A stretch of 34,162 nucleotides of DNA, taken from the NCBI RefSeq assembly GCF_965661665.1, contig NZ_CBFIEO010000021.1, positions 1-34,162 of the forward strand. The letters run 5' to 3'. Position 1 is the first letter of the stretch. Every line of letters begins with the position of its first letter. The notes beneath the pieces are model-generated. The model had not been told where the DNA came from. It was given only the letters and a program-made list of their open reading frames with translations, and did not search any database. Shown piece by piece: positions 9,462 to 18,405 of the stretch. The translations under genes and the position numbers were made by a program. The DNA is from Cognatiyoonia sp965661665 (GTDB lineage: Bacteria > Pseudomonadota > Alphaproteobacteria > Rhodobacterales > Rhodobacteraceae).

Positions 9462-10247
9462 TCAAGCCGTTGCGACCTGATCTTTATTTTTTAAGCCAGT
9501 GCCGAGGTAGGCCTCGATCACCTGTTCGTTTGATTTGATCTCTTCCAGCGTGCCCTCTGCGAGCACCTTGCCCTCGGCCATACAAATCACCGGATCGCAA
9601 AGGCGGCCGATGAAATCCATGTCGTGCTCAATTACCACGAAGGTATAGCCACGCTCTTTGTTGAGCCGGATGATTGCATCGCCGATGGTGTTTAGTAAGG
9701 TGCGGTTCACGCCTGCGCCAACCTCATCCAGAAACACGATCTTGGCGTCAACCATCATCGTGCGGCCCAGCTCCAACAGTTTCTTTTGACCGCCAGACAG
9801 ATTGCCAGCTTTCTCATCTTTCAAATGATCGATAGTCAAAAACTCCAAAACCTCATCAGCCTTGGCGAGCAGGGCCCGTTCTTCATCCGCGATCCGCTTG
9901 CGGCCAAACCATGCATTCCAAAGCGTCTCCCCCGATTGCGCGGCAGGCACCATCATCAGGTTCTCACGCACCGTCATAGAAGAAAATTCATGTGCAATTT
10001 GGAACGTGCGCAGCAGTCCTTTGCTAAAAAGCGTATGGGGCGGCAGATCTGTAATGTCTTCGCTCTGCATCGTCACGCGACCACCAGATGGTGAAAGAAC
10101 ACCCGCGATCACATTGAAAAGCGTGGTTTTTCCAGCGCCGTTTGGCCCAATCAATCCGGTGATTGACCCTTCCTCAATGGTCAGGCTGGCACCGTCGACA
10201 GCGCGAAAACCACCAAAGGTTTTCACGAGGTTCTCAACAACGATCAT
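9462..10247 (-). CDS. livG: ABC transporter ATP-binding protein LivG
   Basis: A 261-residue ABC ATPase of the LivG type, the second nucleotide-binding subunit of the importer. Walker A is GPNGAGKTT, the signature is LSGGQKKLLELGRTM, Walker B is IVFLDEVGAGV and the H-loop is VIEHDMDFI. The Walker B stretch has Val where most relatives have Pro after the catalytic Glu, which is a small departure and unlikely to abolish activity. The C-terminal EAYLGTGL segment is typical of LivG. A longer in-frame opening exists upstream, but the ATG at 10247 is preceded by a strong GGAGG at normal spacing and matches the family start (MIVVENLVKTFGG). The gene lies 88 bp downstream of the binding-protein gene. 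Confidence 0.94.
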   Translation of the reverse strand: MIVVENLVKTFGGFRAVDGASLTIEEGSITGLIGPNGAGKTTLFNVIAGVLSPSGGRVTMQSEDITDLPPHTLFSKGLLRTFQIAHEFSSMTVRENLMMVPAAQSGETLWNAWFGRKRIADEERALLAKADEVLEFLTIDHLKDEKAGNLSGGQKKLLELGRTMMVDAKIVFLDEVGAGVNRTLLNTIGDAIIRLNKERGYTFVVIEHDMDFIGRLCDPVICMAEGKVLAEGTLEEIKSNEQVIEAYLGTGLKNKDQVATA

Positions 10248-10335
10248 GGACGTCCTCCAAGGCGCGGAACTCTGCGTCTGATTTACAAAAAGCGGCACAA
10301 GTTTCCCTGCGCCGCTTTATTTACATTACCGCCGA

Positions 10336-11526
10336 TTAGCGGAACTGAACCGTGGTGATTGCACCACCTTCGATCTTGATCTGGCGATAGTTGCCAGCGG
10401 ACTCACCGCCGTTCACCAGCTCAACAGCGGATGCGCCGACATAGTCAACGTCTCCACCGTCAGCGATGATCTGAAGCGCCTTGGCCAGTTCACCTGGGAA
10501 GATCTGCTCACCTGGTGCGTTTGCAACCATTTCGATCTTGCTCATGTAGTCTGCTGGCTCGGCAGAGCCGGCAGCCTGCATAGCAAGCATCATCAGTGCA
10601 GCCGCGTCATAGCTTTCTGGTGTGAATGGGGATGTCGCGTCGAATGCGTCACCAACCAGTTCAGAAAAGGCTGCAACACCTGGGCTGTCTGTGCCTGGAA
10701 CCTGACCTGTGGAACCGTCGATTTCGTCACCGAACTGCTCTTCCAAAGACGCGCCGATCATACCATCTGGGAAGTGGAATGTGTCGAATGCGCCTGTGTC
10801 GAGCGCGGAGCGGACGATACCAGCACCACCTTGGTCAACGTAACCAGCAACAACCAGACGTTCACCGCCAGCAGCAGCCAATGCGCCAACTTCAGCGGAG
10901 TAGTCAGCTTTGCCGTCTTCGTGCGCAGCAGAGATTGTCACTGTACCACCAGCAGCTTCGAAAGCGGCCTGGAAGCTGTCAGCAAGACCCTTACCATAGT
11001 CATTGTTGGTGTATGTCACAGCAACTTCCATGATGCCTTCTTCCATCAGTACTTCTGTCATCACAACACCCTGACGCGCGTCAGATGGGGCTGTGCGGAA
11101 GAAAAGGCCGTTGTCATCAGGTGAAGAAAGGGCAGGCGATGTTGCGGATGGTGAGATCATGACCATGCCGTTTGCCAAAGCAACGTTGGACAGGATCGCG
11201 CCGGTGACGCCGGAACAGTCAGCACCCATGATACCTTTGACGCCGTCAGAGGACACCAGACGTTCAGCCGCCGCAGTCGCAGCACCTGCATCGATACATG
11301 TGGAGTCAGCGCGGACGGATGTCACGGAAGCGCCGCCAAGCAGCAGACCGGAGTCTGTGACTTCTTTCATCGCCAATTCAGCACCGTCCGCCATGGAAGG
11401 TGTCAGGGATTCAATTGGACCTGTGAAGCCCAAGATAACGCCCATTTTGATTTCAGAGTGGCCGTCGGCGAGTGCGCCAGTTGCCATCAATGCTGTGGCT
11501 GCAGAAGCCATCATCAGTTTTTTCAT
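10336..11526 (-). CDS. Periplasmic amino acid-binding protein (LivK-like)
   Basis: A 396-residue periplasmic solute-binding protein of the Leu/Ile/Val-binding type (Peripla_BP_6), which captures the ligand and delivers it to LivHM. A Sec signal peptide is visible: MKK, a hydrophobic core (LMMASAATALMATGA), then an ALA-type cleavage site before DGHSEIKMG. The mature start KMGVILGFTGPIESLTP and the later ADSTCID and GVKGIMGADCSG segments fit the family fold. The start at 11526 was chosen because GGGAGAATACTATG supplies a ribosome site and the signal peptide begins there. An in-frame upstream extension of 18 codons is unlikely to be translated. As first gene of the liv operon it is probably the most highly expressed. 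The ligand is not identifiable by eye. Confidence 0.93.
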   Translation of the reverse strand: MKKLMMASAATALMATGALADGHSEIKMGVILGFTGPIESLTPSMADGAELAMKEVTDSGLLLGGASVTSVRADSTCIDAGAATAAAERLVSSDGVKGIMGADCSGVTGAILSNVALANGMVMISPSATSPALSSPDDNGLFFRTAPSDARQGVVMTEVLMEEGIMEVAVTYTNNDYGKGLADSFQAAFEAAGGTVTISAAHEDGKADYSAEVGALAAAGGERLVVAGYVDQGGAGIVRSALDTGAFDTFHFPDGMIGASLEEQFGDEIDGSTGQVPGTDSPGVAAFSELVGDAFDATSPFTPESYDAAALMMLAMQAAGSAEPADYMSKIEMVANAPGEQIFPGELAKALQIIADGGDVDYVGASAVELVNGGESAGNYRQIKIEGGAITTVQFR

Positions 11527-11730
11527 AGTATTCTCCCTATCGGATAACTCTTTTACCCTGACGCGCAGATTATCAGCCATTCCAAAAAAGGGAAGCGCGT
11601 TGAATCGTCCCTAAGTAGGTCAAATCCGGCGGAAATCCCTTTCTAGGCGGCCTGTTTCGGAAAAATACACTCCTGAGGTGGTTCGCCAAGGTCGGTTGAC
11701 GTTACGGCACCTTGCGCCGGATTCGCGCGC

Positions 11731-12732
11731 TCAAACTGTAAGCCGCGACGACATCGTACCGCGTTCGCGGTAAGGCGTTGTGTTGTAATGCGACCGATAG
11801 CATTTGGAAAAATGCGATGGTGATGCAAAGCCGCAGGCCAAGGCCACGTTGATCACGGTCATATCCGTCTGCATTAGCAAGTTCCGTGCCTTTTGCAGAC
11901 GAAGTTCCATGTAATATCGCTTCGGACTGCGCGACAAATACCGCCGAAACAACCGCTCCAACTGCCGCGTCGACATGCCAACGTCTTTGGCAAGGATCGA
12001 CGGGCTGATCGGGTCTTCGATGTTTTGCTCCATCATTTGGATGACTTGGCTCAACTTCGGGTGCCGTACGCCAATCCGTGTTGGGATCGACAGGCGCTGC
12101 GTGTCTTGGTCCGTGCGGATCGCGGAATAGATCAGCTGATCGGCCACGGCATTCGCTAGTTCCTCCCCGTGATCATCCGCAATGATCTTGAGCATCATAT
12201 CGATTGAGGCGGTGCCGCCCGCCGTTGTGATCCGATTACCGTCGATCACAAAAACTGACTTTGTCAGTTTTACATCTTCAAACTCTTCGGCAAAGCTGTC
12301 TTGGTTTTCCCAATGGATCGTCGCCTTTTTGCCGTTGAGCAAGCCTGCCTTCGCCAAGCTGTGTCCGGCTGTGCAGAGACCTGCCATTGTGACACCGCGG
12401 CGCGCCTCGCGACGGATCCAATTCAAAAGTTTTTGGGTTGTGGCGCTTTGAATATCAATGCCACCACAAAGCATGACGGTGTCGTCCCGCTCCAACTCAT
12501 TCAAGGCGCCATCGACGCCAAACTGGCATCCGTTCGAACAGGCAATGCCTTCGCCTGTTTCGCTCAAAATCCGCCACTGATACAGCTCCGTTTCTGCCGT
12601 GCGGTTGGCGATGCGCAACGCCTCAACCGCAGCTGCAAAACACAGCATGGTGAAATCAGACAAAAGCACAAACACAAAGCGGCGTGGTTTGCCGACGTCG
12701 GTCAGTTTGACGGTTTGAACTTTAGTCGTCAT
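11731..12732 (-). CDS. GlxA family AraC-type transcriptional regulator
   Basis: A 333-residue two-domain regulator. Residues about 17-190 form a DJ-1/PfpI-like (class I glutamine amidotransferase-like) domain with Cys120 at the nucleophile elbow (MAGLCTAGHSLAKAG). Residues about 225-320 form an AraC-type double helix-turn-helix (STRQLERLFRRYLSRSPKRY and NVALACGFASPSHFSKCYR). Proteins of this architecture, such as the carnitine and glycine-betaine regulators of Pseudomonas, sense small nitrogenous metabolites and activate catabolic or transport genes. It lies directly upstream of the liv operon on the same strand, with a 204-bp gap, so control of that operon is a reasonable inference but unproven. 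It is divergent from aroG. Confidence 0.9.
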   Translation of the reverse strand: MTTKVQTVKLTDVGKPRRFVFVLLSDFTMLCFAAAVEALRIANRTAETELYQWRILSETGEGIACSNGCQFGVDGALNELERDDTVMLCGGIDIQSATTQKLLNWIRREARRGVTMAGLCTAGHSLAKAGLLNGKKATIHWENQDSFAEEFEDVKLTKSVFVIDGNRITTAGGTASIDMMLKIIADDHGEELANAVADQLIYSAIRTDQDTQRLSIPTRIGVRHPKLSQVIQMMEQNIEDPISPSILAKDVGMSTRQLERLFRRYLSRSPKRYYMELRLQKARNLLMQTDMTVINVALACGFASPSHFSKCYRSHYNTTPYRERGTMSSRLTV

Positions 12733-12847
12733 TTGCGCGTCCCTAGCACACAGGTGGTTTCCTACCTCAACACCCTTTCTTTCGCCCGATCAAGGGGATT
12801 CCAAAGCATCTTTCGGCAAAGCCGGCTGAAAAAGCCGAAATTGTCAT

Positions 12848-12875
12848 TTGCCCTTATAACACCGGCCGCTATAAG
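12848..12875 (+). promoter_or_regulatory. Probable sigma-70 promoter of class II DAHP synthase gene
   Basis: TTGCCC and TATAAG hexamers are separated by 16 bp in the divergent region between the glxA-type gene and the DAHP synthase gene. The start codon follows about 50 bp downstream, at 12926. Two other TTG-starting hexamers nearby make the assignment tentative. Confidence 0.42.
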
Positions 12876-12925
12876 CAAGGCTCGGTACCGCTAACACGGT
12901 ATTTTACATTTTATGGAGCAAGACG

Positions 12926-14296
12926 ATGACTGATTGGCAAAAATCTGACTGGCGCAACAAGCCCCGGGTTCAGATGCCAGAATATATGGATGCGGCGGCA
13001 TTGAGCGCTGTTGAAGCGCGTCTTGCCGGCTATCCACCTTTGGTATTTGCGGGCGAAGCACGGCGTTTGCGCGACCACCTCGCAGCAGCCAGCCGGGGGG
13101 AAGCATTCCTTCTGCAAGGCGGCGATTGCGCGGAAAGCTTTACGGAGTTTTCAGCAGACAGCATTCGCGACACATTTAAGGTGATGTTGCAGATGGCTAT
13201 GGTGCTGACCTACGGCGCGAAAGTGCCGGTAGTTAAAGTGGGCCGGATGGCAGGCCAAATGGCCAAGCCACGCTCTGCCCCCACTGAAACCGTTGATAAG
13301 GTGGAACTGCCGAGCTACCGCGGTGACATCATCAACGGGTTTGACTTCACACCCGAAGCCCGCATCCCTGACCCGGAGCGAATGTTGCAGGCCTACATGC
13401 AGGCCGCCGCAACGCTGAACCTGATCCGCGCGTTCTCTACCGGTGGTTACGCAGACGTGCGCCAAGTTCATGCGTGGACGCTGGGCTTTACCGGCGCACC
13501 AGAGGCGGAAAAGTATCGTGAAGTGGCAAAACGCATCTCCGACACGCTCGACTTTATGGAAGCGGCTGGTCTCAGCAGTGAAAAATTGCATGAGTTGCAG
13601 ACGGTTGAGTTTTATACCAGCCATGAGGCTTTGTTGCTGGAGTATGAAGAAGCGCTGACCCGCATCGACTCAACCACTGGTAAGTGGCTGGCAGGGTCAG
13701 GACACATGATCTGGATTGGTGACCGCACCCGTCAGCCGGACGGGGCACATGTGGAGTTCTGCAAAGGCGTTCAAAACCCAATTGGTCTTAAGTGCGGTCC
13801 AAGCATGACAACAGGCCATCTGAAGTCATTGATGAGCACGCTCAACCCTGACAACGAAGCCGGGCGTCTGACGCTCATCGCGCGCTTCGGGGCAGGGACC
13901 GTGGGTGAACACCTGCCACGTCTAATCAAAGCGGTTGAGGAAGAAGGGGCGAACGTCACTTGGACCTGCGACGCGATGCACGGCAACACGATCAAGTCGA
14001 CGTCAGGCTACAAGACCCGTCCGTTCGACAGCGTTCTGCGCGAGGTGAAGGAGTTCTTCGCCGTCCACAACGCCGAAGGCACGATCCCAGGTGGTGTGCA
14101 TTTTGAGATGACGGGCAAAGACGTGACCGAATGCACGGGCGGTGTCCGCGCTGTCACGGATGAGGATTTGTCTGACCGCTACCACACAGCTTGTGATCCG
14201 CGCTTGAATGCAAGCCAATCGCTTGAGTTGGCGTTCCTCGTGTCTGAGGAACTGTCTGCACGCCGTGCGAAGCTGGATCAAGCGAAGGCCAGCTAA
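12926..14296 (+). CDS. aroG: Class II 3-deoxy-7-phosphoheptulonate synthase (DAHP synthase)
   Basis: A 456-residue class II (plant and mycobacterial type) DAHP synthase. It condenses phosphoenolpyruvate and erythrose 4-phosphate in the first step of the shikimate pathway in the cytoplasm. Recognisable segments are LQGGDCAESF (metal-ligand Cys68), GRMAGQMAKPRS, TSHEALLLEYE, CDAMHGNTIKS, and GGVHFEMTGKDVTECTGG, which holds metal and substrate ligands. The length matches the family. The start ATG at 12926 follows a GGAG, and the N-terminus WQKSDWRNKP is the usual opening. It is a single gene with its own promoter region and a terminator-like hairpin after it. Naming class II enzymes aroG is a convention in this lineage, and the family itself is certain. 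Confidence 0.96.
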   Translation: MTDWQKSDWRNKPRVQMPEYMDAAALSAVEARLAGYPPLVFAGEARRLRDHLAAASRGEAFLLQGGDCAESFTEFSADSIRDTFKVMLQMAMVLTYGAKVPVVKVGRMAGQMAKPRSAPTETVDKVELPSYRGDIINGFDFTPEARIPDPERMLQAYMQAAATLNLIRAFSTGGYADVRQVHAWTLGFTGAPEAEKYREVAKRISDTLDFMEAAGLSSEKLHELQTVEFYTSHEALLLEYEEALTRIDSTTGKWLAGSGHMIWIGDRTRQPDGAHVEFCKGVQNPIGLKCGPSMTTGHLKSLMSTLNPDNEAGRLTLIARFGAGTVGEHLPRLIKAVEEEGANVTWTCDAMHGNTIKSTSGYKTRPFDSVLREVKEFFAVHNAEGTIPGGVHFEMTGKDVTECTGGVRAVTDEDLSDRYHTACDPRLNASQSLELAFLVSEELSARRAKLDQAKAS

Positions 14297-14311
14297 GGCC
14301 AACAGCATTTC

Positions 14312-14345
14312 AAAAGGGGCGCGGGGCAACTCGAGCCTCTTTTTT
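14312..14345 (+). terminator. Probable intrinsic terminator after DAHP synthase gene
   Basis: AAAAGGGGC and GCCTCTTTT can pair (one G-T wobble) around a 14-nt loop, and the run ends in six T residues. It begins 15 bp after the stop codon. The same hairpin may also serve the convergent PAS-like gene, whose stop is at 14344. Confidence 0.5.
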
Positions 14346-14964
14346 ATGCTAATCCTTTTTGCAGAGCCGGGGTTGCTGGACCGTTATCAACGACCAATTG
14401 CAGTTGCGGCCGCGTCGGGGGCGACACATCGGTTGCGCCATATAACTCATCACAGCTCCAAGACCGGTTTGGATCAATCTCAAAACTCTTGTCTTTCAAA
14501 CGCGCGTCATGATCTATCAACAGCACGCCTAGTAACTGGATGGGCTTCGTGTGATACCCCGCATATAGCAGCAAGATAAGCTCCCACGCGATCTTCCGCC
14601 CGATGTGCCTGCTCTTGGCGACGACGAGGATCTCAACAACCGCTGGCAATGTGAATGTCGCATCCAGTAGTTCCAAAACGATCCCTCGTGCCGGTTCATC
14701 AAAGAGCCTTGCAAAAGGGACCTCTTCACGGGTGGGGTGAAGTTTCCGGCCAAGCTCCGGCGCAATCGACTGTGTCCGCACGGCGCCAGCTTTCGTCCAA
14801 TATAAAACAATAGCACCGGGATCGGTTTCCAACAAGGCATTCACATCCAGCTCTTGCGGCGAACCATCTGCCAGCTTTCGCCAAGACACCTCTAACAGCT
14901 GCAACCGAAACTGTGTTTCTGCACTCGTATTTTGCGGACGCGATCCAAACGACGTGATGAGCAT
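14344..14964 (-). CDS. Probable PAS-domain protein (PAS_5-like)
   Basis: A 206-residue protein that I recognise only weakly. The pattern LEVSWRKLADGSPQELDVNA is followed by a region of PAS-like length ending in EVPFARLFDEPARGIVLELLD and AVVEILVVAKSRH. This resembles the small stand-alone PAS_5-type proteins common in Rhodobacteraceae, in which W-L-DG and the phrase before the 'LF' element are conserved. No output domain, membrane segment or signal peptide is visible. The start ATG at 14964 has AGGAGTG eight bases upstream, which supports real translation. It is convergent with the DAHP synthase gene and divergent from yicC. The function is unknown, and any sensing role is inference. Confidence 0.6.
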   Translation of the reverse strand: MLITSFGSRPQNTSAETQFRLQLLEVSWRKLADGSPQELDVNALLETDPGAIVLYWTKAGAVRTQSIAPELGRKLHPTREEVPFARLFDEPARGIVLELLDATFTLPAVVEILVVAKSRHIGRKIAWELILLLYAGYHTKPIQLLGVLLIDHDARLKDKSFEIDPNRSWSCDELYGATDVSPPTRPQLQLVVDNGPATPALQKGLA

Positions 14965-15159
14965 GACAAGGCACTCCTTAACAATTTTGCCGCAATCACT
15001 GAAAAAATTGCAGAAAACTGGCGCGCTTTCCCCAAATAAGTCCCTAAACGGTTAACGCCTGGGGCCATTCCTGCGCCCGAAGACCACCCATTGGGCTTGC
15101 CCCTCCACGCCGATTGGCCTTAGGTGCTGCGCAGAACTTCACAGGTGTTGAGCACGCAT

Positions 15160-16050
15160 ATGATCCACTCCATGACAGCCTACGCGACCCGCAGTGGCAG
15201 CTTTGATGCGACCAATTGGACGTGGGAAATCAGAAGCTTGAATGCACGCGGCCTCGACATCCGCTTGCGGCTTCCCGATGGCATCGACGGGCTAGAGCAA
15301 GCCGTCCGCACCACATTAAAAGCGCGGCTGACACGTGGCGGTGTCACCGTCTCACTTAAACTGTCCCGTGATGAGCAGGGACAAGACCTGACAGTTGATG
15401 AGACGCAGCTCGACAAGGTTTTAAAAGCGCTCGATCAGGTTCAAGATCGCGCATTCAGTCTCGGCGTCACCCTCGGCCAACCCACCGCCGCCGATGTTTT
15501 GCAACAGCGCGGGGTCATGATAGCAGCAGTGGCAGAGGCGGATGGGGAGGCTTTGAGCAAAGCCATCATCGCTGACCTAGATCCGCTGATGGATGACTTC
15601 ATCGCGATGCGGAAAACCGAGGGCGAAGGGTTGTCGCAAGTGCTGGTTGGTCAGATCGACACCATCGAAAACCTGACCGCCGAAGCCGCAACCGCAGCAG
15701 AGGCGCGGAAGGACCACCAAAAAAAGGTACTCAAGGAAGCCTTTGACAAAGTGGTCCAAGATGTCAGCGAGGCTGACAGCGCCCGATTGGAGCAGGAACT
15801 GGCGCTGATTGCGGTCAAACAGGACGTCACCGAAGAGATTGACCGCCTCAGAACCCACGTCACATCCGCCCGCGACATGCTGAAAGAAAGCAAACCGATG
15901 GGCCGCAAATTCGACTTCCTGACGCAAGAGTTCAATCGTGAGGCCAATACACTCTGCTCAAAAGCGCAGTTCAAAGATCTGACCGCGATTGGCTTGAACT
16001 TGAAAGCGGTGATCGATCAAATGCGCGAACAGATTCAGAATGTGGAATAA
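15160..16050 (+). CDS. YicC family endoribonuclease-like protein
   Basis: A 296-residue YicC/YloC protein. The Escherichia coli member acts as an endoribonuclease in small-RNA turnover. The N-terminus IHSMTAYATRSG matches the family opening (MIRSMTAYARRE in E. coli). The WEIRSLNARGLDIRLRLP segment and the C-terminal DUF1732 region (SKPMGRKFDFLTQEFNREAN, then TLCSKA and LKAVIDQMREQIQNVE) are diagnostic. An upstream in-frame opening at 15124 exists, but 15160 fits the family start. gmk follows three bases after the stop, the usual yicC-gmk pairing in alphaproteobacteria. The gene is intact and of normal length. Confidence 0.93.
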   Translation: MIHSMTAYATRSGSFDATNWTWEIRSLNARGLDIRLRLPDGIDGLEQAVRTTLKARLTRGGVTVSLKLSRDEQGQDLTVDETQLDKVLKALDQVQDRAFSLGVTLGQPTAADVLQQRGVMIAAVAEADGEALSKAIIADLDPLMDDFIAMRKTEGEGLSQVLVGQIDTIENLTAEAATAAEARKDHQKKVLKEAFDKVVQDVSEADSARLEQELALIAVKQDVTEEIDRLRTHVTSARDMLKESKPMGRKFDFLTQEFNREANTLCSKAQFKDLTAIGLNLKAVIDQMREQIQNVE

Positions 16051-16053
16051 CCC

Positions 16054-16692
16054 ATGACGCGCCGCGGCCTTCTTGTCATCCTCAGCTCCCCCTCCGGTGC
16101 AGGCAAATCGACGCTCGCGGGGATGCTGCGTGATTGGGATTCGACGCTGAGCTTTTCCGTCTCTGCCACAACTCGCGCCCCGCGCGAGGGGGAGGTGGAT
16201 GGAAAGGACTATTTCTTTGTCGATGTAGATACATTCACCGGTCAAGTGGACCGAGGCGAAATGCTAGAACACGCTCAAGTGTTTGAGAACTATTACGGAT
16301 CACCTGTCGCACCGGTCGAGGCCGCAATCAATGAAGGCCGTGACGTGCTCTTCGACATCGACTGGCAAGGCGCACAGCAAATCGCCAAATCCGCCTTGCG
16401 CGATCATGTGTTGTCGATCTTCATCCTGCCGCCATCCATCCCCGAACTCCACCGCCGCTTGATCAGTCGCGGCAAAGACGACCCAGGAGTGATTGAGCGT
16501 CGGATGCAGAAAAGCTGGGACGAGATAAGCCATTGGGATGTCTACGATTATGTGCTGATCAATGATAAGGTTGAGGAGACAGCCGAGCGGTTGAAAAACA
16601 TCATTTCGGCGGAGCGGCTGCGCGCAAAGCAACAGCCCGATTTGATGAAACGCATCCTGACCTTGAAAGAAGAATTTGAGGGCCGATCATGA
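16054..16692 (+). CDS. gmk: Guanylate kinase
   Basis: A 212-residue guanylate kinase that phosphorylates GMP to GDP with ATP, an essential cytoplasmic step of purine nucleotide supply. The P-loop is SSPSGAGKST near residues 11-20. The GMP-binding part includes SATTRAPREGEVDGKDYFF, and the lid region is RRLISRGKDDPGVIERRM. DVLFDIDWQGAQQI is the conserved strand after the GMP domain. The length is normal. It starts three bases after yicC and overlaps the next gene by four bases (ATGA), so the block yicC-gmk-carbonic-anhydrase-like-PLP enzyme is probably one transcript. Confidence 0.97.
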   Translation: MTRRGLLVILSSPSGAGKSTLAGMLRDWDSTLSFSVSATTRAPREGEVDGKDYFFVDVDTFTGQVDRGEMLEHAQVFENYYGSPVAPVEAAINEGRDVLFDIDWQGAQQIAKSALRDHVLSIFILPPSIPELHRRLISRGKDDPGVIERRMQKSWDEISHWDVYDYVLINDKVEETAERLKNIISAERLRAKQQPDLMKRILTLKEEFEGRS

Positions 16693-17210
16693 AATACGCT
16701 TTGGGAAATACAGAACCAACCGTCGATCCCACAGCATGGATGGCGCCTGCCAGTCATGTGATCGGTAATGTGGTTCTGGAAGCGAAAACCTCCGTCTGGT
16801 TTGGTTGTACGCTGCGCGGCGACAACGAAGAAATCCGCATTGGCGCTGGCAGCAACGTGCAGGAGAATTGTGTGCTTCACACGGACATGGGCTTTCCACT
16901 GACCATCGGCGCGGGCTGCACGATTGGACACAAGGCGATGCTGCACGGCTGCACGATTGGCAACAATTCCTTGATCGGGATGGGGGCAACCGTCCTGAAT
17001 GGTGCTGTCATCGGCGACAATTGCCTCATCGGGGCAGGGGCGCTGATCCCCGAAGGCAAGGTGATCGCAGATGGTTCCCTTGTGATGGGCATGCCGGGCA
17101 AGGTCGTCCGTGAGCTGACGGACGAGCAGATAAAGGGCCTGCGCAAATCCGCGCTTGGCTATCAAGCCAACGCTCAACGTTTCGCTTCTGACCTAAGACC
17201 CCTCTCATGA
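16689..17210 (+). CDS. Gamma carbonic anhydrase family hexapeptide-repeat protein
   Basis: A 173-residue left-handed beta-helix protein of the gamma-carbonic-anhydrase (YrdA/PaaY) family. Hexapeptide repeats run from about residue 20 to 125 (VIGNVVLEAKTSVWFGCTLR, and later CTIGHKAMLHGCTIGNNSLI). Three His residues at the expected metal sites are visible in VLHTD, GHKA and LHG. A short C-terminal helix (VRELTDEQIKGLRKSA) is typical. Family members may be true zinc enzymes or thioesterase-like proteins, and activity cannot be decided here. It overlaps gmk and the next gene by four bases each, so translation is coupled on both sides. Confidence 0.92.
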   Translation: MKYALGNTEPTVDPTAWMAPASHVIGNVVLEAKTSVWFGCTLRGDNEEIRIGAGSNVQENCVLHTDMGFPLTIGAGCTIGHKAMLHGCTIGNNSLIGMGATVLNGAVIGDNCLIGAGALIPEGKVIADGSLVMGMPGKVVRELTDEQIKGLRKSALGYQANAQRFASDLRPLS

Positions 17211-18379
17211 CCGATAAGAAACAAAGCATTGCTCGACGCCCTGCGTGGCCGCAATCGACCTCAAAACCTGTTACGACACCGATCCAGCCGTCAGTCGTTT
17301 ATGCCAGCCCTGACGCGGACGCTTTGGACCAGCAGTATGTCGAGGGGTCGGGCTACACCTACTCCCGCGAGGGACACCCAAACGCAACGGTCCTGGCCCA
17401 GAAAATCGACCATCTTGAATGCGCGACTGGAGGTTTGATCACCGGCTCTGGCATGTCAGCCATCGGCGCTGTCTTCATGGGCTGCCTGCAAAGCGGCGAC
17501 CATGTTCTTGGCAGCACGCAGCTGTATGGCCGAACGCTCCGTTTGATGGCGGAGGATTTGCCGCGCTTTGGGGTTGAGACTTCACTCGCCGATCCAACCG
17601 ACATCGCCGCAATGCGCGCATCGGTACAGCCGAATACGAAGATGATCATAGTCGAAGTGATCTCCAACCCCACCATCCGCATCGCCGATATGGAAGGAAT
17701 AGCCGCTTTGGCGAATCAGGTCGGCGCGCTTCTTGTTGTCGACAACACCTTTACCACCCCACGCGGATACAGTCCGTTCGACAACGGCGCCGACATCATC
17801 GTCCATTCCGTGACAAAACTCCTCGCCGGGCATTCCGACGCCATGCTCGGCTATGTCGCCGCAAAAGACCCAGATCTGATGGAAAAGATGACCATTGCCG
17901 CGGTCACATGGGGCCTGTCACCCAGCCCGTTTGATTGCTGGTTGGCGGAGCGGGGACTGCAATCCTTTGAATTGCGATATGACCGTGCTGAACAGAACGC
18001 GGTGAGAGTCGCGAAGGCCCTGCAAGGCTGTGACGGCGTGATCCGTGTCTTGCATCCTTCGCTCCCCGACCACCCAGATCACAACCGCACCCACATCTTG
18101 ACAGGTGCGGGCGGCAATATGGTGTCGTTCGAATTGAATGGCGGGCGAATGGCTGCGAATGCCTTCATCCGCGCAGCAGATCAGATCCCATTCGCGCCAA
18201 CTTTGGGTGACATTTCAACGACCTTGTCGCATCCCGCCTCATCCTCCCACCGTGCGCTCACGCCAGAGGCGCGGGCAGCGATGGGAGTAAGCGAAGGGTT
18301 CTTCCGTTTGTCCGTAGGCGTGGAGGATGCTGATCTGTTGATTGAAGAGCTTCGCACAGCAGTCGCCGCTGCCGTCTGA
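17207..18379 (+). CDS. Cys/Met metabolism PLP-dependent enzyme (trans-sulfuration family)
   Basis: A 390-residue enzyme of the cystathionine gamma-synthase/beta-lyase/methionine gamma-lyase family. The PLP-binding Lys is about residue 204, in HSVTKLLAGHSDAMLG. GSGYTYSREGHPN near residue 47 and SGMSAIGAVFMGCLQSGDHV near residue 81 are family motifs, and VDNTFTTP precedes the PLP Lys. The length is normal. The sequence does not separate a beta-lyase from a gamma-lyase or gamma-synthase, so I give no symbol. It is the last gene of the yicC-gmk block and overlaps its neighbour by four bases. A Pho box for phoR follows directly after its stop. Confidence 0.9.
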   Translation: MTDKKQSIARRPAWPQSTSKPVTTPIQPSVVYASPDADALDQQYVEGSGYTYSREGHPNATVLAQKIDHLECATGGLITGSGMSAIGAVFMGCLQSGDHVLGSTQLYGRTLRLMAEDLPRFGVETSLADPTDIAAMRASVQPNTKMIIVEVISNPTIRIADMEGIAALANQVGALLVVDNTFTTPRGYSPFDNGADIIVHSVTKLLAGHSDAMLGYVAAKDPDLMEKMTIAAVTWGLSPSPFDCWLAERGLQSFELRYDRAEQNAVRVAKALQGCDGVIRVLHPSLPDHPDHNRTHILTGAGGNMVSFELNGGRMAANAFIRAADQIPFAPTLGDISTTLSHPASSSHRALTPEARAAMGVSEGFFRLSVGVEDADLLIEELRTAVAAAV

Positions 18380-18383
18380 CCGC

Positions 18384-18405
18384 TTATCATGAAACTGTTA
18401 CATTC
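18384..18405 (+). promoter_or_regulatory. Pho box upstream of phoR
   Basis: TTATCATGAAACTGTTACAT and the following TC match the classical Escherichia coli pstS Pho box at about 17 of 22 positions by hand alignment, including the central AAACTGT. It lies 39 bp upstream of the phoR start. This suggests PhoB activates phoR, giving autoregulation of the phosphate system. Confidence 0.7.
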
